Shown here: one piece after another, positions 19,469-26,481 of the stretch
Layout: each line of letters opens with the position of its first letter
Numbering within the stretch: the stretch's first letter is position 1
Origin: Candidatus Gastranaerophilales bacterium
Lineage (GTDB): Bacteria; Cyanobacteriota; Vampirovibrionia; Gastranaerophilales; Gastranaerophilaceae
DNA: 44,359 bases
Assembly: GCA_944322725.1 (NCBI GenBank)
Contig: CALUPU010000013.1
Coordinates: 1 to 44,359 of the forward strand
Reading direction: 5' to 3'
Notes under the pieces: model-generated
The model's database searches: none
Seen by the model: the letters and a program-made list of their open reading frames with translations, nothing else
Told to the model about the DNA's origin: nothing
Position numbers and translations under genes: made by a program

Positions 19469-20698
19469 TTGAAGATTAACATTAAAAGATACGCGGTTAT
19501 AGCTTTTACACTGCTTGTAGTGTTTGCCGCAAGTGCGATTACAACATCGAGCGGAGTTTTTGCATCTTCCCCGCAGCAATTGTATGAACAGGTGTGGAAA
19601 CTTATTAACTCAAAATACGTTGACCATACAAACAACCAGCAGGACTGGAGAAGATGGAAAAATAAATACGACAAGGTCATTAATACGGACGAGGATGCTT
19701 ATGTCGCAATCCAGACAATGCTTGCAAGCCTCAATGACCCTTATACAAAATTTCTTGACCCGAAAGAGTTTGAAGATGAAACAAGTTCTATCAAAGGTTC
19801 CCTAAAAGGTATCGGGGTGCAAATAGGTCTTAGAGATGGAAAACTTGTAATCATCGCTCCGATTGAAGATACTCCGGGTGAAAAAGCCGGACTTCTTGCA
19901 GAGGATGAAATCCTTGAAATTGACGGCAAATCTACAAAAGGTATAACAATCGACAAAGCTGCCGACCGTATCAGAGGTGAAGAAGGCACTTATGTGACCC
20001 TTTTGATTAAGAGAAAAAATCAGGAAAACAAACTCTACAAAATCCAGCGTGCTGAAATTGAGATTAAATCCGTATCAACTAAAATTCCTGAAAAAGCAAA
20101 ACTGGATGACTGTGTGGGCTATATCAGACTCAGTTCTTTTATCAGCAAAAATGCAACAACAGAGTTTGAAAACGCTTTGAATCAGTACAAGAACAAAAAA
20201 GGCTATATCATTGACCTTCGCTCAAACCCCGGCGGACTTTTGAGCAACGCGATTTTGATATCGGATATGTTTCTTGACGGCGGAATCATCGTCAGCACGG
20301 TAGACCGCGACGGCTACAAAGAAACAACCCGCGCAACAAGAAGATACGTGACGGACAAACCTATCGTTATCCTTATCAACAAAGGCTCTGCGTCAGCCAG
20401 CGAGATTTTCTCGGGCGCAATGAAGGACAACAAGCGCGCACTGCTTGTGGGTGAAAATACATTCGGTAAAGGGCTTGTGCAGGAAGTTAACAAACTCATG
20501 GGCGGCTCGGGTGCCAACATTACAATCCAGAAATATTTGACACCTAACGGTACAGACATCAACAAAAAAGGCATTGCACCTGATGTTACGGTAGAATTGA
20601 CCGAAGAAAACATTAAAGCCAAGGACGATGTACAGCTTAAAAAAGCAAACGAACTTCTTGTAAAAATGATACAGAATCAGGCAGTCTGCACAAAGTAA
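19469..20698 (+). CDS. ctpA: Carboxyl-terminal processing protease (S41 family, CtpA-like)
   Basis: A 409-residue exported serine protease. A basic N-terminus plus a hydrophobic stretch (residues 8-28) forms a signal peptide or anchor. The PDZ domain is around residues 105-190. The S41 core holds GSASASEIFSGAM with catalytic Ser309, and GENTFGKGLVQ with Lys334, 25 residues later as in E. coli Tsp. It cleaves substrates at the C-terminus in the envelope. The start is TTG at 19469 with a GAGGT site 6 bases upstream. An intrinsic terminator follows at 20712-20743. A 13 bp inverted repeat (CCTAAA-A-TTTAGG, 19440-19452) lies just upstream. Confidence 0.93.
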   Translation: MKINIKRYAVIAFTLLVVFAASAITTSSGVFASSPQQLYEQVWKLINSKYVDHTNNQQDWRRWKNKYDKVINTDEDAYVAIQTMLASLNDPYTKFLDPKEFEDETSSIKGSLKGIGVQIGLRDGKLVIIAPIEDTPGEKAGLLAEDEILEIDGKSTKGITIDKAADRIRGEEGTYVTLLIKRKNQENKLYKIQRAEIEIKSVSTKIPEKAKLDDCVGYIRLSSFISKNATTEFENALNQYKNKKGYIIDLRSNPGGLLSNAILISDMFLDGGIIVSTVDRDGYKETTRATRRYVTDKPIVILINKGSASASEIFSGAMKDNKRALLVGENTFGKGLVQEVNKLMGGSGANITIQKYLTPNGTDINKKGIAPDVTVELTEENIKAKDDVQLKKANELLVKMIQNQAVCTK

Positions 20699-20708
20699 AA
20701 AAGTAATT

Positions 20709-20748
20709 GCCAAAAACCCCTTCACAACAGTGAGGGGGTTTTTGCTTA
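20709..20748 (+). terminator. Intrinsic terminator after ctpA (probably bidirectional)
   Basis: AAAAACCCCTTCAC (712-725) pairs with GTGAGGGGGTTTTT (730-743) around a 4-base loop, a 14 bp stem with one G-T pair, ending in a T run. It closes the ctpA transcript. On the minus strand the stem is followed by GGCAATTACTTTTTT, so it could also stop the antisense RNA proposed to start near 20948. Confidence 0.85.
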
Positions 20749-20769
20749 ATTATATAAGGGTAAGCTCTA

Positions 20770-20814
20770 ACCTCCACTGTCACAGACAAGCGAAGAAATG
20801 GACAGAAAGGAGGT
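20770..20814 (+). promoter_or_regulatory. Predicted hairpin sequestering the SD of the 25-residue peptide, with a short leader ORF
   Basis: ACCTCC (20770-20775) is complementary to the SD core GGAGGT (20809-20814), and just inside it CTGTC (20777-20781) is complementary to GACAG (20801-20805). This gives an 11 bp stem with a small internal loop and a 19-base loop. The loop contains an ATG (20798) opening an 8-codon frame (MDRKEVKV) whose TGA overlaps the peptide start codon (ATGA at 20821-20824). Such leader-coupled, SD-sequestered arrangements are known in type I toxin mRNAs. The pairing is read by eye, not folded by a program. Confidence 0.45.
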
Positions 20815-20820
20815 GAAAGT

Positions 20821-20898
20821 ATGAAAACATTAAAAATAATAAAAGCCGCTATTATACTGGTAATAGCAGCTCTTAAAATCATTTTGATGTTTTTATAG
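20821..20898 (+). CDS. 25-residue hydrophobic peptide, ShoB-like candidate type I toxin
   Basis: The frame ATG (20821) to TAG (20896-20898) encodes 25 residues: a short basic N-terminus (MKTLKIIK) and then one hydrophobic helix ending IAALKIILMFL. It has the strongest ribosome site in the window (AAGGAGGTGA, 20807-20816). The C-terminal 13 residues, LVIAALKIILMFL, resemble the tail of the E. coli toxin ShoB as I recall it (IIIAVLQLILLFL). That peptide depolarises the inner membrane and is held off by an antisense RNA. Here a consensus promoter faces the gene from 20982. Toxicity is inferred from architecture; a small membrane peptide with another role is the main alternative. Confidence 0.5.
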   Translation: MKTLKIIKAAIILVIAALKIILMFL

Positions 20899-20949
20899 GG
20901 AGCGAAGAACGGTTTTAAGAACGGCAATCCTTAAAGCCGTTTCCCTATA
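20894..20949. repeat. Long inverted repeat at the end of the peptide gene
   Basis: Outer arms TATAGGGA (20894-20901) and TCCCTATA (20942-20949) and inner arms AACGGTTTTAAG (20908-20919) and CTTAAAGCCGTT (20930-20941) pair perfectly except for one G-T, with a 6-base bulge on one side and a 10-base loop. The hairpin begins at the stop codon of the 25-residue peptide and forms on either strand. It would sit at the 3' end of the peptide mRNA and the very 5' end of the opposing RNA, a natural place for loop-loop contact. It lacks a T run, so it is not an ordinary terminator. Confidence 0.65.
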
Positions 20950-20954
20950 ATTTC

Positions 20955-20982
20955 ATTATAACCTGTGTTGTAAGCTTGTCAA
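20955..20982 (-). promoter_or_regulatory. Consensus sigma-70 promoter facing the 25-residue peptide gene
   Basis: Read on the minus strand: TTGACA (20982-20977), a 16-base spacer, then TATAAT (20960-20955). Both hexamers match the consensus exactly, the best promoter in the window. It begins 10 bp after the end of the XRE regulator gene on the same strand and points at the small peptide gene rather than at any annotated protein gene. Confidence 0.7.
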
Positions 20983-20991
20983 GGGTTCTAT

Positions 20992-21201
20992 CTATTTTAA
21001 CAGTTCGTAGGGTTCTACATTTAGGGCTTTTGCAATTGCATAAATTTTTGAAAGAGTTATGTCATTTCTTGCTGTTTCAATCATTCCAATCGTTGAGGTT
21101 GAAATATTTGATTCTAAAGCAAGCACTTCTTGTGTTAATCCTTGTTCATTCCTGAATAATTTAATATTATTTCCAACTTTTTTAATAAATCTCTTGTTCA
21201 T
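20992..21201 (-). CDS. XRE-family helix-turn-helix regulator
   Basis: A 69-residue protein that is one Cro/C1-type helix-turn-helix domain: IKLFRNEQGLTQEVLALESN, then TSTIGMIETARNDITLSKIYAIAKALNVEP. This size is typical of stand-alone XRE repressors in plasmid, phage or toxin-antitoxin contexts. It diverges from the frame-disrupted gene at 21267. The ATCAG/CTGAT repeats between them (21208-21240) overlap a plausible promoter, so autoregulation is likely. No SD is visible before the ATG. Transcription running on past its stop would enter the antisense promoter region of the 25-residue peptide. Confidence 0.85.
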   Translation of the reverse strand: MNKRFIKKVGNNIKLFRNEQGLTQEVLALESNISTSTIGMIETARNDITLSKIYAIAKALNVEPYELLK

Positions 21202-21240
21202 TTTTAAATATCAGCTATACTGATATTGTTATCAATCAGT
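21194..21240 (+). promoter_or_regulatory. Operator-like repeats over a promoter between the XRE gene and the small gene
   Basis: ATATCAG (21208-21214) and CTGATAT (21220-21226) form a 7 bp inverted repeat with a 5-base spacer, and a third half-site ATCAG follows at 21235-21239. On the plus strand TTGTTC (21194-21199), 16 bases, TATACT (21216-21221) is a reasonable promoter whose -10 lies inside the repeat. This is the usual layout of an XRE repressor operator; binding is inferred. Confidence 0.5.
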
Positions 21241-21266
21241 ACTACAAAGAAAAACCAGGGGAAACA

Positions 21267-21451
21267 ATGACCACGCTTGAAAAAATCGCTGAAATAAAAA
21301 ATCTTTTTCCTTGAATTTTCAAAAACTCGACAGAATTGTAAACAAAACAAGAAAAGACAAAAATGTTGAAGAATTAATCACACTTTTGCGTCTTTACAAC
21401 TTTTTTGACAACAAATTGCACAATTTTGATAAAAAACTTTCAAATTTTTAA
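21267..21451 (+). pseudogene. Small unknown gene, probably frame-disrupted
   Basis: After a GGGGAAACA ribosome-like site, ATG (21267) opens MTTLEKIAEIKNLFP and hits TGA at 21312-21314. A second frame, -1 relative to the first, begins at 21311 (LNFQKLDRIVNKTRKD) and runs to TAA at 21449-21451 with uniformly helical, charged protein-like composition. Joined by a one-base shift at the CTTTTTCC run they give a helical protein of about 61 residues. Most likely a one-base indel broke the gene, or the assembly has an error in the T run. It faces the XRE regulator and may be its partner. Function unknown. Confidence 0.45.
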
Positions 21452-21522
21452 AAAATACAATAAATTTTTTCCTGCCCCTCAATTACACATGTAACAATTT
21501 TAAGTGTAATTATTACAATCGT

Positions 21523-21551
21523 TTGAAAAAAGAAAAAGCTTGTATTATAAT
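21523..21551 (+). promoter_or_regulatory. Promoter of glyQ
   Basis: TTGAAA (21523-21528), a 17-base spacer, TATAAT (21546-21551): near-consensus. Transcription would start near 21558, inside any longer upstream reading frame, which supports the glyQ start at 21607. Confidence 0.75.
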
Positions 21552-21606
21552 ATATCATGCCGAAAAGGCTTATTATCACACAATAGCACTGGAAATCAAG
21601 AAGAGA

Positions 21607-22497
21607 ATGGCTTTAACCTTTCAAGAATTAATTTTAAACTTATCAAAATTTTGGTCCGATTACGGATGCATAATCCAGCAGCCTTATGATATAGAAAAAG
21701 GCGCTTCTACAATGAATCCCGCAACATTTTTGCGTTCGCTCGGCCCTGAGCCGTGGAATACCGCAATGGTAGAACCTTGCCGCCGCCCGACAGACGCACG
21801 TTACGGCGAAAATCCCAACAGACTGGGGCATTATTTTCAGTATCAGGTTATCCTGAAACCTTCTCCTGACAACGCGCAGGAACTTTATCTAAAAAGTTTG
21901 GAAGCAATGGGCATTGACCTGTCACAGCACGATGTAAGATTTGTTGAGGACAACTGGGAATCTCCCACCCTCGGTGCTGCCGGTGTGGGCTGGGAAGTTT
22001 GGCTCGATGGTATGGAAATCACTCAGTTTACATATTTTCAGCAGGTTGGCGGTCTGGAAATCAAGCCCGTTGCGCTTGAGTTGACCTACGGGCTGGAAAG
22101 AATTGCAATGTATCTTCAAAACGTAAACTCTGTATACGATGTTATGTGGAACAAAGAGTTGAAGTACGGTGAAATTTATCTGCAAAACGAAATTGAACAG
22201 TCAAAATATAACTTTGAAGTATCTTCTGCGGATAAATTGTTCAGGATGTTTGATTTGTTTCAGGAAGAAGTTGAAAACTGCGTAGAAAATAAGCTGGTAT
22301 TGCCTGCTTACGACTATGTTTTAAAATGTTCGCATACATTTAATCTTTTAGATGCACGAGGCGTTATTTCAAAAGACGAGAGAATTAACTTTATTAACAG
22401 AGTGAGAAGAATGGCGGCAATGGTTGCAAAGCTGTATGTCGAACAGAGAGAAGAGTTAGGATTTCCCTTACTTAAAAAAGAAAAAGCTACAATTTAA
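21607..22497 (+). CDS. glyQ: Glycyl-tRNA synthetase alpha subunit
   Basis: The 296-residue product begins [20 protein letters not shown] and contains [43 protein letters not shown]-type sequence (here with DARYG) and [10 protein letters not shown], all diagnostic of GlyQ. With the beta subunit it forms the alpha2beta2 bacterial enzyme that charges tRNA-Gly. The frame is open 28 codons further upstream, but the promoter lies there, so ATG 21607 is the start. glyS is not adjacent, as is common in cyanobacterial relatives. A tRNA-Gly gene lies 21 kb away. Confidence 0.96.
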   Translation: MALTFQELILNLSKFWSDYGCIIQQPYDIEKGASTMNPATFLRSLGPEPWNTAMVEPCRRPTDARYGENPNRLGHYFQYQVILKPSPDNAQELYLKSLEAMGIDLSQHDVRFVEDNWESPTLGAAGVGWEVWLDGMEITQFTYFQQVGGLEIKPVALELTYGLERIAMYLQNVNSVYDVMWNKELKYGEIYLQNEIEQSKYNFEVSSADKLFRMFDLFQEEVENCVENKLVLPAYDYVLKCSHTFNLLDARGVISKDERINFINRVRRMAAMVAKLYVEQREELGFPLLKKEKATI

Positions 22498-22515
22498 TAA
22501 AAAGGATATTTTTAC

Positions 22516-24144
22516 ATGAGTCAAAACGACGTAACAGAAGCCGGATTGATGGAGAACTTTGTTTCTAAACTTTTGAAAACAAAAAATCCCGATGACATGC
22601 TGGCGCAGTCTAAAGAAACCGGCTTGAAAAAGACTCTGAACTGGGTCGATTTAATTATTCTTGGTATTGGTGCCGTAATCGGTGCAGGTATTTTTTCGAT
22701 GGTAGGTACGGCGGTTGTCGGTGCAAACCACGACGGAGCAGGCCCTGCGCTTGTTATTTCCATGGTAATTGCAGCGATTGCCTGTATTTTTTCGGCATTG
22801 TGCTATGCGGAATTTGCTTCAATGATTCCGGTTTCAGGCGGTGTTTATACATATACTTATGCTACACTTGGCGAACTTGCCGCATGGATGGTAGGCTGGG
22901 TGCTTATGCTCCAGTACACTATCGGTAATATTGCTGTTGCATGCAGCTGGACAGGGTATTTGTTCCAGTTTCTACGCGGTTTTGAGGCTTATACGGCAAA
23001 TCTTCCTCCTGTATTGCACAGTATATGCCACCACATCATGTATCCGCCTTTGTGGCTTATTAGCGATTTAGGTTCTGCTAAAGCTGCTTATTTAAAAATG
23101 GGATTAAACCCTGCAGACCATATTCCGCATTTGTTCGGTGTTCTTCCGATTTGTGTGAATATCCCTGCGATGGCTATAATTCTTTTTATCACATATACAC
23201 TTGTTAAAGGTATTTCAGAATCCAAAAACATGGCAAGTATAATGGTTGTAATCAAACTGCTTGTTATTGCAATGTTTATCGGTGTGGGTGCGTTCTATGT
23301 AAAACCTGCAAACTGGACACCTTTTGTTCCTAACGGATTCGGAAGCGTTCTTGTAAGCGCGTTTACAATATTCTTTGCATACACAGGTTTTGATGCTATC
23401 TCTACAGCTGCTGAAGAAACCAAAAATCCGCAAAAAGATGTGCCTATAGGTATTATCGGTACACTGCTTGTTTGTACGATTGTTTATATAATGGTTGCAC
23501 TTGTGCTGACAGGTATAGTGCCATGGAACATGATTAATATCGGTGCTCCGATTGCGCACGCTATACAGATGACAGGTCAAAACTGGATTGCAGGTTTGAT
23601 TTCGCTGGGTGCGTTGACAGGTTTGACATCTGTATTGCTGGTTATGCAGCTTGCTGCAACAAGAATTTTGTTCTCTATGGCAAGAGACAACTTCTTCCCT
23701 ACAATTTTGAAAAAGGTTCACCCTGTATACAAAACACCTCATGTAATCACATGGATTGTGGGTGTTGCAATGATGATAGGCTGCTTGTTCCTTGACTTGA
23801 ACCTTGCTGCACAGCTTTGTATATTCAGTGTGTTCACTTCGTTCATAGTTGTTTGTATCAGCGTACTGATTCTTAGAAAAACAGATCCTGACAGAGAAAG
23901 ACCGTTTAAGGTTCCGTTCTCACCCTTATTCCCGTCACTGGGTATACTCTTGTGCGGCGGTTTGATGTGCGTTGCTATTTCCAGCATGGGTAAAAACGCT
24001 TTGCTTTTCCCGCTCTGGCTTCTTATCGGTATAAGCATATACGCAGGCTACGGATACAAGAGAAACCGCAGAATCGAAAAGATTGAGGAAAAGAGACTAT
24101 CAAACAGAGAATCCCGCGAAAAAGCAGGCTCTGAAAAAACATAA
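22516..24144 (+). CDS. APC superfamily amino acid permease (cationic-type)
   Basis: A 542-residue transporter with about 12-14 membrane helices. LIILGIGAVIGAGIFSMVG after a cytosolic N-terminus of ~45 residues is the signature first helix of APC permeases, and FFAYTGFDAISTAAEETKNPQKDVPIGI is the conserved helix 6-loop region of the CAT/YfnA branch. It probably imports or exchanges an amino acid across the inner membrane; the substrate cannot be read. An AAAGGA site lies upstream of the ATG, 18 bp after glyQ, so co-transcription is likely. An intrinsic terminator follows. Confidence 0.9.
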   Translation: MSQNDVTEAGLMENFVSKLLKTKNPDDMLAQSKETGLKKTLNWVDLIILGIGAVIGAGIFSMVGTAVVGANHDGAGPALVISMVIAAIACIFSALCYAEFASMIPVSGGVYTYTYATLGELAAWMVGWVLMLQYTIGNIAVACSWTGYLFQFLRGFEAYTANLPPVLHSICHHIMYPPLWLISDLGSAKAAYLKMGLNPADHIPHLFGVLPICVNIPAMAIILFITYTLVKGISESKNMASIMVVIKLLVIAMFIGVGAFYVKPANWTPFVPNGFGSVLVSAFTIFFAYTGFDAISTAAEETKNPQKDVPIGIIGTLLVCTIVYIMVALVLTGIVPWNMINIGAPIAHAIQMTGQNWIAGLISLGALTGLTSVLLVMQLAATRILFSMARDNFFPTILKKVHPVYKTPHVITWIVGVAMMIGCLFLDLNLAAQLCIFSVFTSFIVVCISVLILRKTDPDRERPFKVPFSPLFPSLGILLCGGLMCVAISSMGKNALLFPLWLLIGISIYAGYGYKRNRRIEKIEEKRLSNRESREKAGSEKT

Positions 24145-24163
24145 AAACTATAACTAAAAGATA

Positions 24164-24194
24164 AAAAGACCCTTATTTTAAGGGTCTTTTTTTT
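24164..24194 (+). terminator. Intrinsic terminator after the permease
   Basis: AAAAGACCCTT and AAGGGTCTTTT pair around a short T-rich loop, followed by a run of T to 24194. Confidence 0.9.
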
Positions 24195-24312
24195 GTAATA
24201 AAACTTTAGAAAAAATCAAAATACTATAAAGAAATGATGAAAAATGACGATATAATATTTAATATAATTTTGTGTCTATATAAGGAAAAAAATATGAAAA
24301 AAATTTGATTTA

Positions 24313-24678
24313 TTGAAAAGCAAGCATGCTTTTTCACTTGCAGAAGCTTTGATTACACTTTTTATAGTTTGTCTGATAGTAATAGCTTCTATCCCTGTTT
24401 TAACAAAAAAAAGAAGAAGTTCGGAAGCACAAAACCATGGCAAATGGGTGTGTACGCTGAATGAACAAGGTAAACATACGGTATGGACAAAATCTTCTAA
24501 TGAATGGGTAGAAACAGGAGATTCCTGTACATTTACACCGCCTCTTAATGCCAGAAACTTTGCAGTTTCTGCTGTAGCCGGCGGAGGCGGAGGCGGCGGA
24601 GGAGCCAACGGCTCTGAGACAGACAACTGGGGCAATGGCGGTGATGGTGCGCCGGGTGCCGTAATTATCCAATGGTAA
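24313..24678 (+). CDS. Prepilin-like protein with type IV N-terminal methylation motif and glycine-rich tail
   Basis: A 121-residue protein starting from a TTG. It has a short charged leader, then AFSLAEALITLFIVCLIVIA, a class III-type prepilin motif with the conserved Glu at +5 of the mature protein followed by the membrane helix. The C-terminal part has eight consecutive Gly, then NGGDGAPGAVIIQW, a Gly-rich end like that of some phage tail-fibre tips. A better start, ATG 24294 with AAGGAA upstream, is out of frame by one base in a run of seven A; with six A it would read MKKFDLLKSKHAFSL. So the gene is either phase-variable, mis-assembled in the A run, or starts weakly at TTG. Confidence 0.7.
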   Translation: MKSKHAFSLAEALITLFIVCLIVIASIPVLTKKRRSSEAQNHGKWVCTLNEQGKHTVWTKSSNEWVETGDSCTFTPPLNARNFAVSAVAGGGGGGGGANGSETDNWGNGGDGAPGAVIIQW

Positions 24679-24733
24679 AAGGTTTTCTAAACATAACTTA
24701 TATAGACACAAATATGTTTAGATTAATTAACGT

Positions 24734-24762
24734 GACCCTTGTATTGCAAGGGTCTTTTTTTA
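24734..24762 (+). terminator. Intrinsic terminator after the prepilin gene
   Basis: GACCCTTG (24734-24741) pairs with CAAGGGTC (24747-24754) around 5 bases, then a T run to about 24761. It also separates the converging glutaredoxin gene. Confidence 0.9.
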
Positions 24763-24771
24763 TAAAATTTT

Positions 24772-25035
24772 TTATTCCAATATCTCTGATAGTTTGTCTG
24801 TTTTGTACAGATGCTCGAGATTGTCATAACCGCCTATATAGTGTCCGTTTATTATTATTTGCGGAACTGTGGAAATACAGGGCTGATTGTATTTTTGGTT
24901 CAAATTTGCACACATTTCTTCAAAATTTTCATCGCAATTGATTTCCTCAAATTCGATGTTTAGCATGTTTAAAAGCCTTTTTGCTTTTACGCAGTACGGG
25001 CATGTTGTTGATGAATATACTGTTGCTTTGTTCAT
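24772..25035 (-). CDS. grxC: Glutaredoxin (GrxC-like)
   Basis: An 87-residue thioredoxin-fold protein with the dithiol active site CPYC at residues 12-15, the cis-Pro block STVPQIIINGHYIGGYDNL and normal family length. It reduces protein and glutathione mixed disulfides in the cytosol. The start is ATG 25033-25035 with AAGGAG upstream. The same frame stays open to 25407, but that extension is antisense to the next gene and upstream of the promoter at 25058-25086, so it is rejected. Converges with the prepilin gene. Confidence 0.93.
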   Translation of the reverse strand: MNKATVYSSTTCPYCVKAKRLLNMLNIEFEEINCDENFEEMCANLNQKYNQPCISTVPQIIINGHYIGGYDNLEHLYKTDKLSEILE

Positions 25036-25057
25036 GATAAAACTCCTTATGTAATTT

Positions 25058-25086
25058 ATAATAGATTGTATTTGATTATTTAACAA
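25058..25086 (-). promoter_or_regulatory. Promoter of the glutaredoxin gene
   Basis: On the minus strand TTGTTA (25086-25081), a 17-base spacer, TATTAT (25063-25058). Confidence 0.55.
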
Positions 25087-25112
25087 TATACTTTTTGGCG
25101 CTGAAAGGTTTA

Positions 25113-25142
25113 TTGAAAAAGAGCATGAATTAATAGTATAAT
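25113..25142 (+). promoter_or_regulatory. Promoter of fixCX
   Basis: TTGAAA (25113-25118), an 18-base spacer, TATAAT (25137-25142), about 30 bp before the fixC start. Confidence 0.6.
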
Positions 25143-25173
25143 TGTTGCAATACAGGGGAGTTTTATAAAAATT

Positions 25174-26481
25174 ATGTCCGAAGAAATTTCTCAAAATAAA
25201 GTTGATATAATCGTAGTCGGCGCAGGACCTGCAGGGGTTAGTGCGGCGATTACGGCGGCAAGGGGCGGGAAAAAAGTTGTGCTGGTTGAGCGTGCTCCTT
25301 TTGCGGGTGCAAAAAACATGTACGGGGGTGTAATTTATACCCACGCAGCGCAGGAGATTTTTCCAAACTATAAAGAAGCACCGATAGAAAGATACATTAG
25401 CGCTCACAGCTATGTTCTTCTGTCAGAAAACGATTCAACACAGATTACGTACAAAAATTCTTTGCACAAAGACAATGCCTTTGTGGCAATACGTGCAAAA
25501 TGGGACAAATGGTGTGTTGAGCAGGCTGTTAAAGAAGGCGTTTATTTTGCACCGGACACTCTTGTAAAAGAGTTGATTGTGAAAGACGGGAAAGTCTGCG
25601 GTATAACAACGGATGTTGAGGATTTTTATGCAGATGTTGTGATAATTGCAGACGGTGTGAACTCTCTTTTGGCAAGGCAAATCGGTCTTCGAGAAGACAT
25701 AAAGCCAAAAAATGTTGCGCTCGGAGTTAAAGAGGTAATAAAACTTTCGCCTGAAGTGATAGAAAAAAGGTTTGCTCTAAAGGAAGGCACAGGCTGTGCG
25801 ATGGAGATTGTTGGCGGACCTCTTAAAAATATGCTTGCGATGGGTATTGTTTATACGAACCAAGACTCTGTGGCTGTGGGCATAGGGGCTTCACTTGAAG
25901 ATTTAAAGGCTCAAAAGATTAAACCATACGAACTTCTTGACTCGTTAAAGCAGCATCCTTTTGTTGCGGAGATTATAGAAGACGGAGAGATTGTCGAATA
26001 TTCCGCTCACCTTATTCCCGAAGGCGGATACAATGCTCTGCCGAAATTGTATACAGACGGTGCTCTTGTGGTCGGTGACGCTGCAGGACTTGTTAACAAC
26101 ATCCATTTTGAAGGTACAAACCTTGCTATGATTAGCGGTAAGCTTGCTGCACAGACTGCTCTAGAGGCTTTTGAGTGCGGTGATTTTTCTTCAAACACAC
26201 TTTGTCTTTACAAAAAGAAGCTTGAAAACAGCTTTATTTTAAAGGATTTGAAAACCTATAAAGATGTTGTACACACGCTCTACGGGCGTACAGGCTCATT
26301 TTTGACGTATTATCCTGACAAAGTCAATGAGTTTTTTAATATTTTTACTGCAGCAGACGGTCAGCCCAAGAAGGAAAAATTCCGTCAATTCACAAAACAC
26401 TTTTTTACAAAACGCAGCCTGTCAGAACTTTTTAAAGACGTAATTGCAGGTATAAAAATAGTATTCGGGATATTAAAATAA
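25174..26481 (+). CDS. fixC: FixC-like FAD-dependent electron-transfer flavoprotein:quinone oxidoreductase
   Basis: A 435-residue flavoprotein. An N-terminal Rossmann motif GAGPAGVSAA with the acidic residue in VLVERA marks FAD binding, and AGAKNMYGGVIY is the FixC/ETF-QO signature. A second FAD block, DGALVVGDAAGLVNN, is near residue 295. FixC passes electrons from an electron-transfer flavoprotein to quinone with its ferredoxin-like partner FixX, encoded next with a one-base overlap (TAATG). FixA/FixB (the flavoprotein) are not in this window, so the electron donor must be elsewhere or different. A membrane-peripheral location is expected. Confidence 0.88.
   Translation: MSEEISQNKVDIIVVGAGPAGVSAAITAARGGKKVVLVERAPFAGAKNMYGGVIYTHAAQEIFPNYKEAPIERYISAHSYVLLSENDSTQITYKNSLHKDNAFVAIRAKWDKWCVEQAVKEGVYFAPDTLVKELIVKDGKVCGITTDVEDFYADVVIIADGVNSLLARQIGLREDIKPKNVALGVKEVIKLSPEVIEKRFALKEGTGCAMEIVGGPLKNMLAMGIVYTNQDSVAVGIGASLEDLKAQKIKPYELLDSLKQHPFVAEIIEDGEIVEYSAHLIPEGGYNALPKLYTDGALVVGDAAGLVNNIHFEGTNLAMISGKLAAQTALEAFECGDFSSNTLCLYKKKLENSFILKDLKTYKDVVHTLYGRTGSFLTYYPDKVNEFFNIFTAADGQPKKEKFRQFTKHFFTKRSLSELFKDVIAGIKIVFGILK

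Larger units (their letters stand above)
20705..20948 (-). ncRNA. Predicted antisense RNA opposite the 25-residue peptide gene
   Basis: A consensus promoter at 20955-20982 (minus strand) should start RNA near 20948. That RNA would run through the inverted repeat, the whole peptide gene, its SD and its leader, and could end at the bidirectional terminator at about 20705-20743 (~240 nt). No convincing protein is encoded on this strand; an open frame over 20637-20927 has no ribosome site. Extent and existence are predictions; the promoter is seen directly, the RNA is not. Confidence 0.4.

Noticed and set aside
20637-20927. A 96-codon minus-strand frame across the ctpA end and the small peptide gene
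   Set aside because: It overlaps ctpA and the terminator, has no ribosome site, and its hydrophobic part is only the reverse of the A/T-rich small peptide gene.
21300-21314. Programmed -1 frameshift in the small gene at the CTTTTTCC run
   Set aside because: The run does not form a proper X-XXY-YYZ slippery heptamer in the zero frame and no downstream stimulator is evident; a simple indel is likelier.
23215-23742. A 175-codon minus-strand frame inside the permease gene
   Set aside because: Cys/His/Asn/Tyr-rich composition typical of the antisense of a membrane protein; no ribosome site, no family.
25036-25407. N-terminal extension of glutaredoxin in the same frame
   Set aside because: It is antisense to fixC, lies upstream of the mapped-by-eye promoter, and the 87-residue start has AAGGAG and normal family length.
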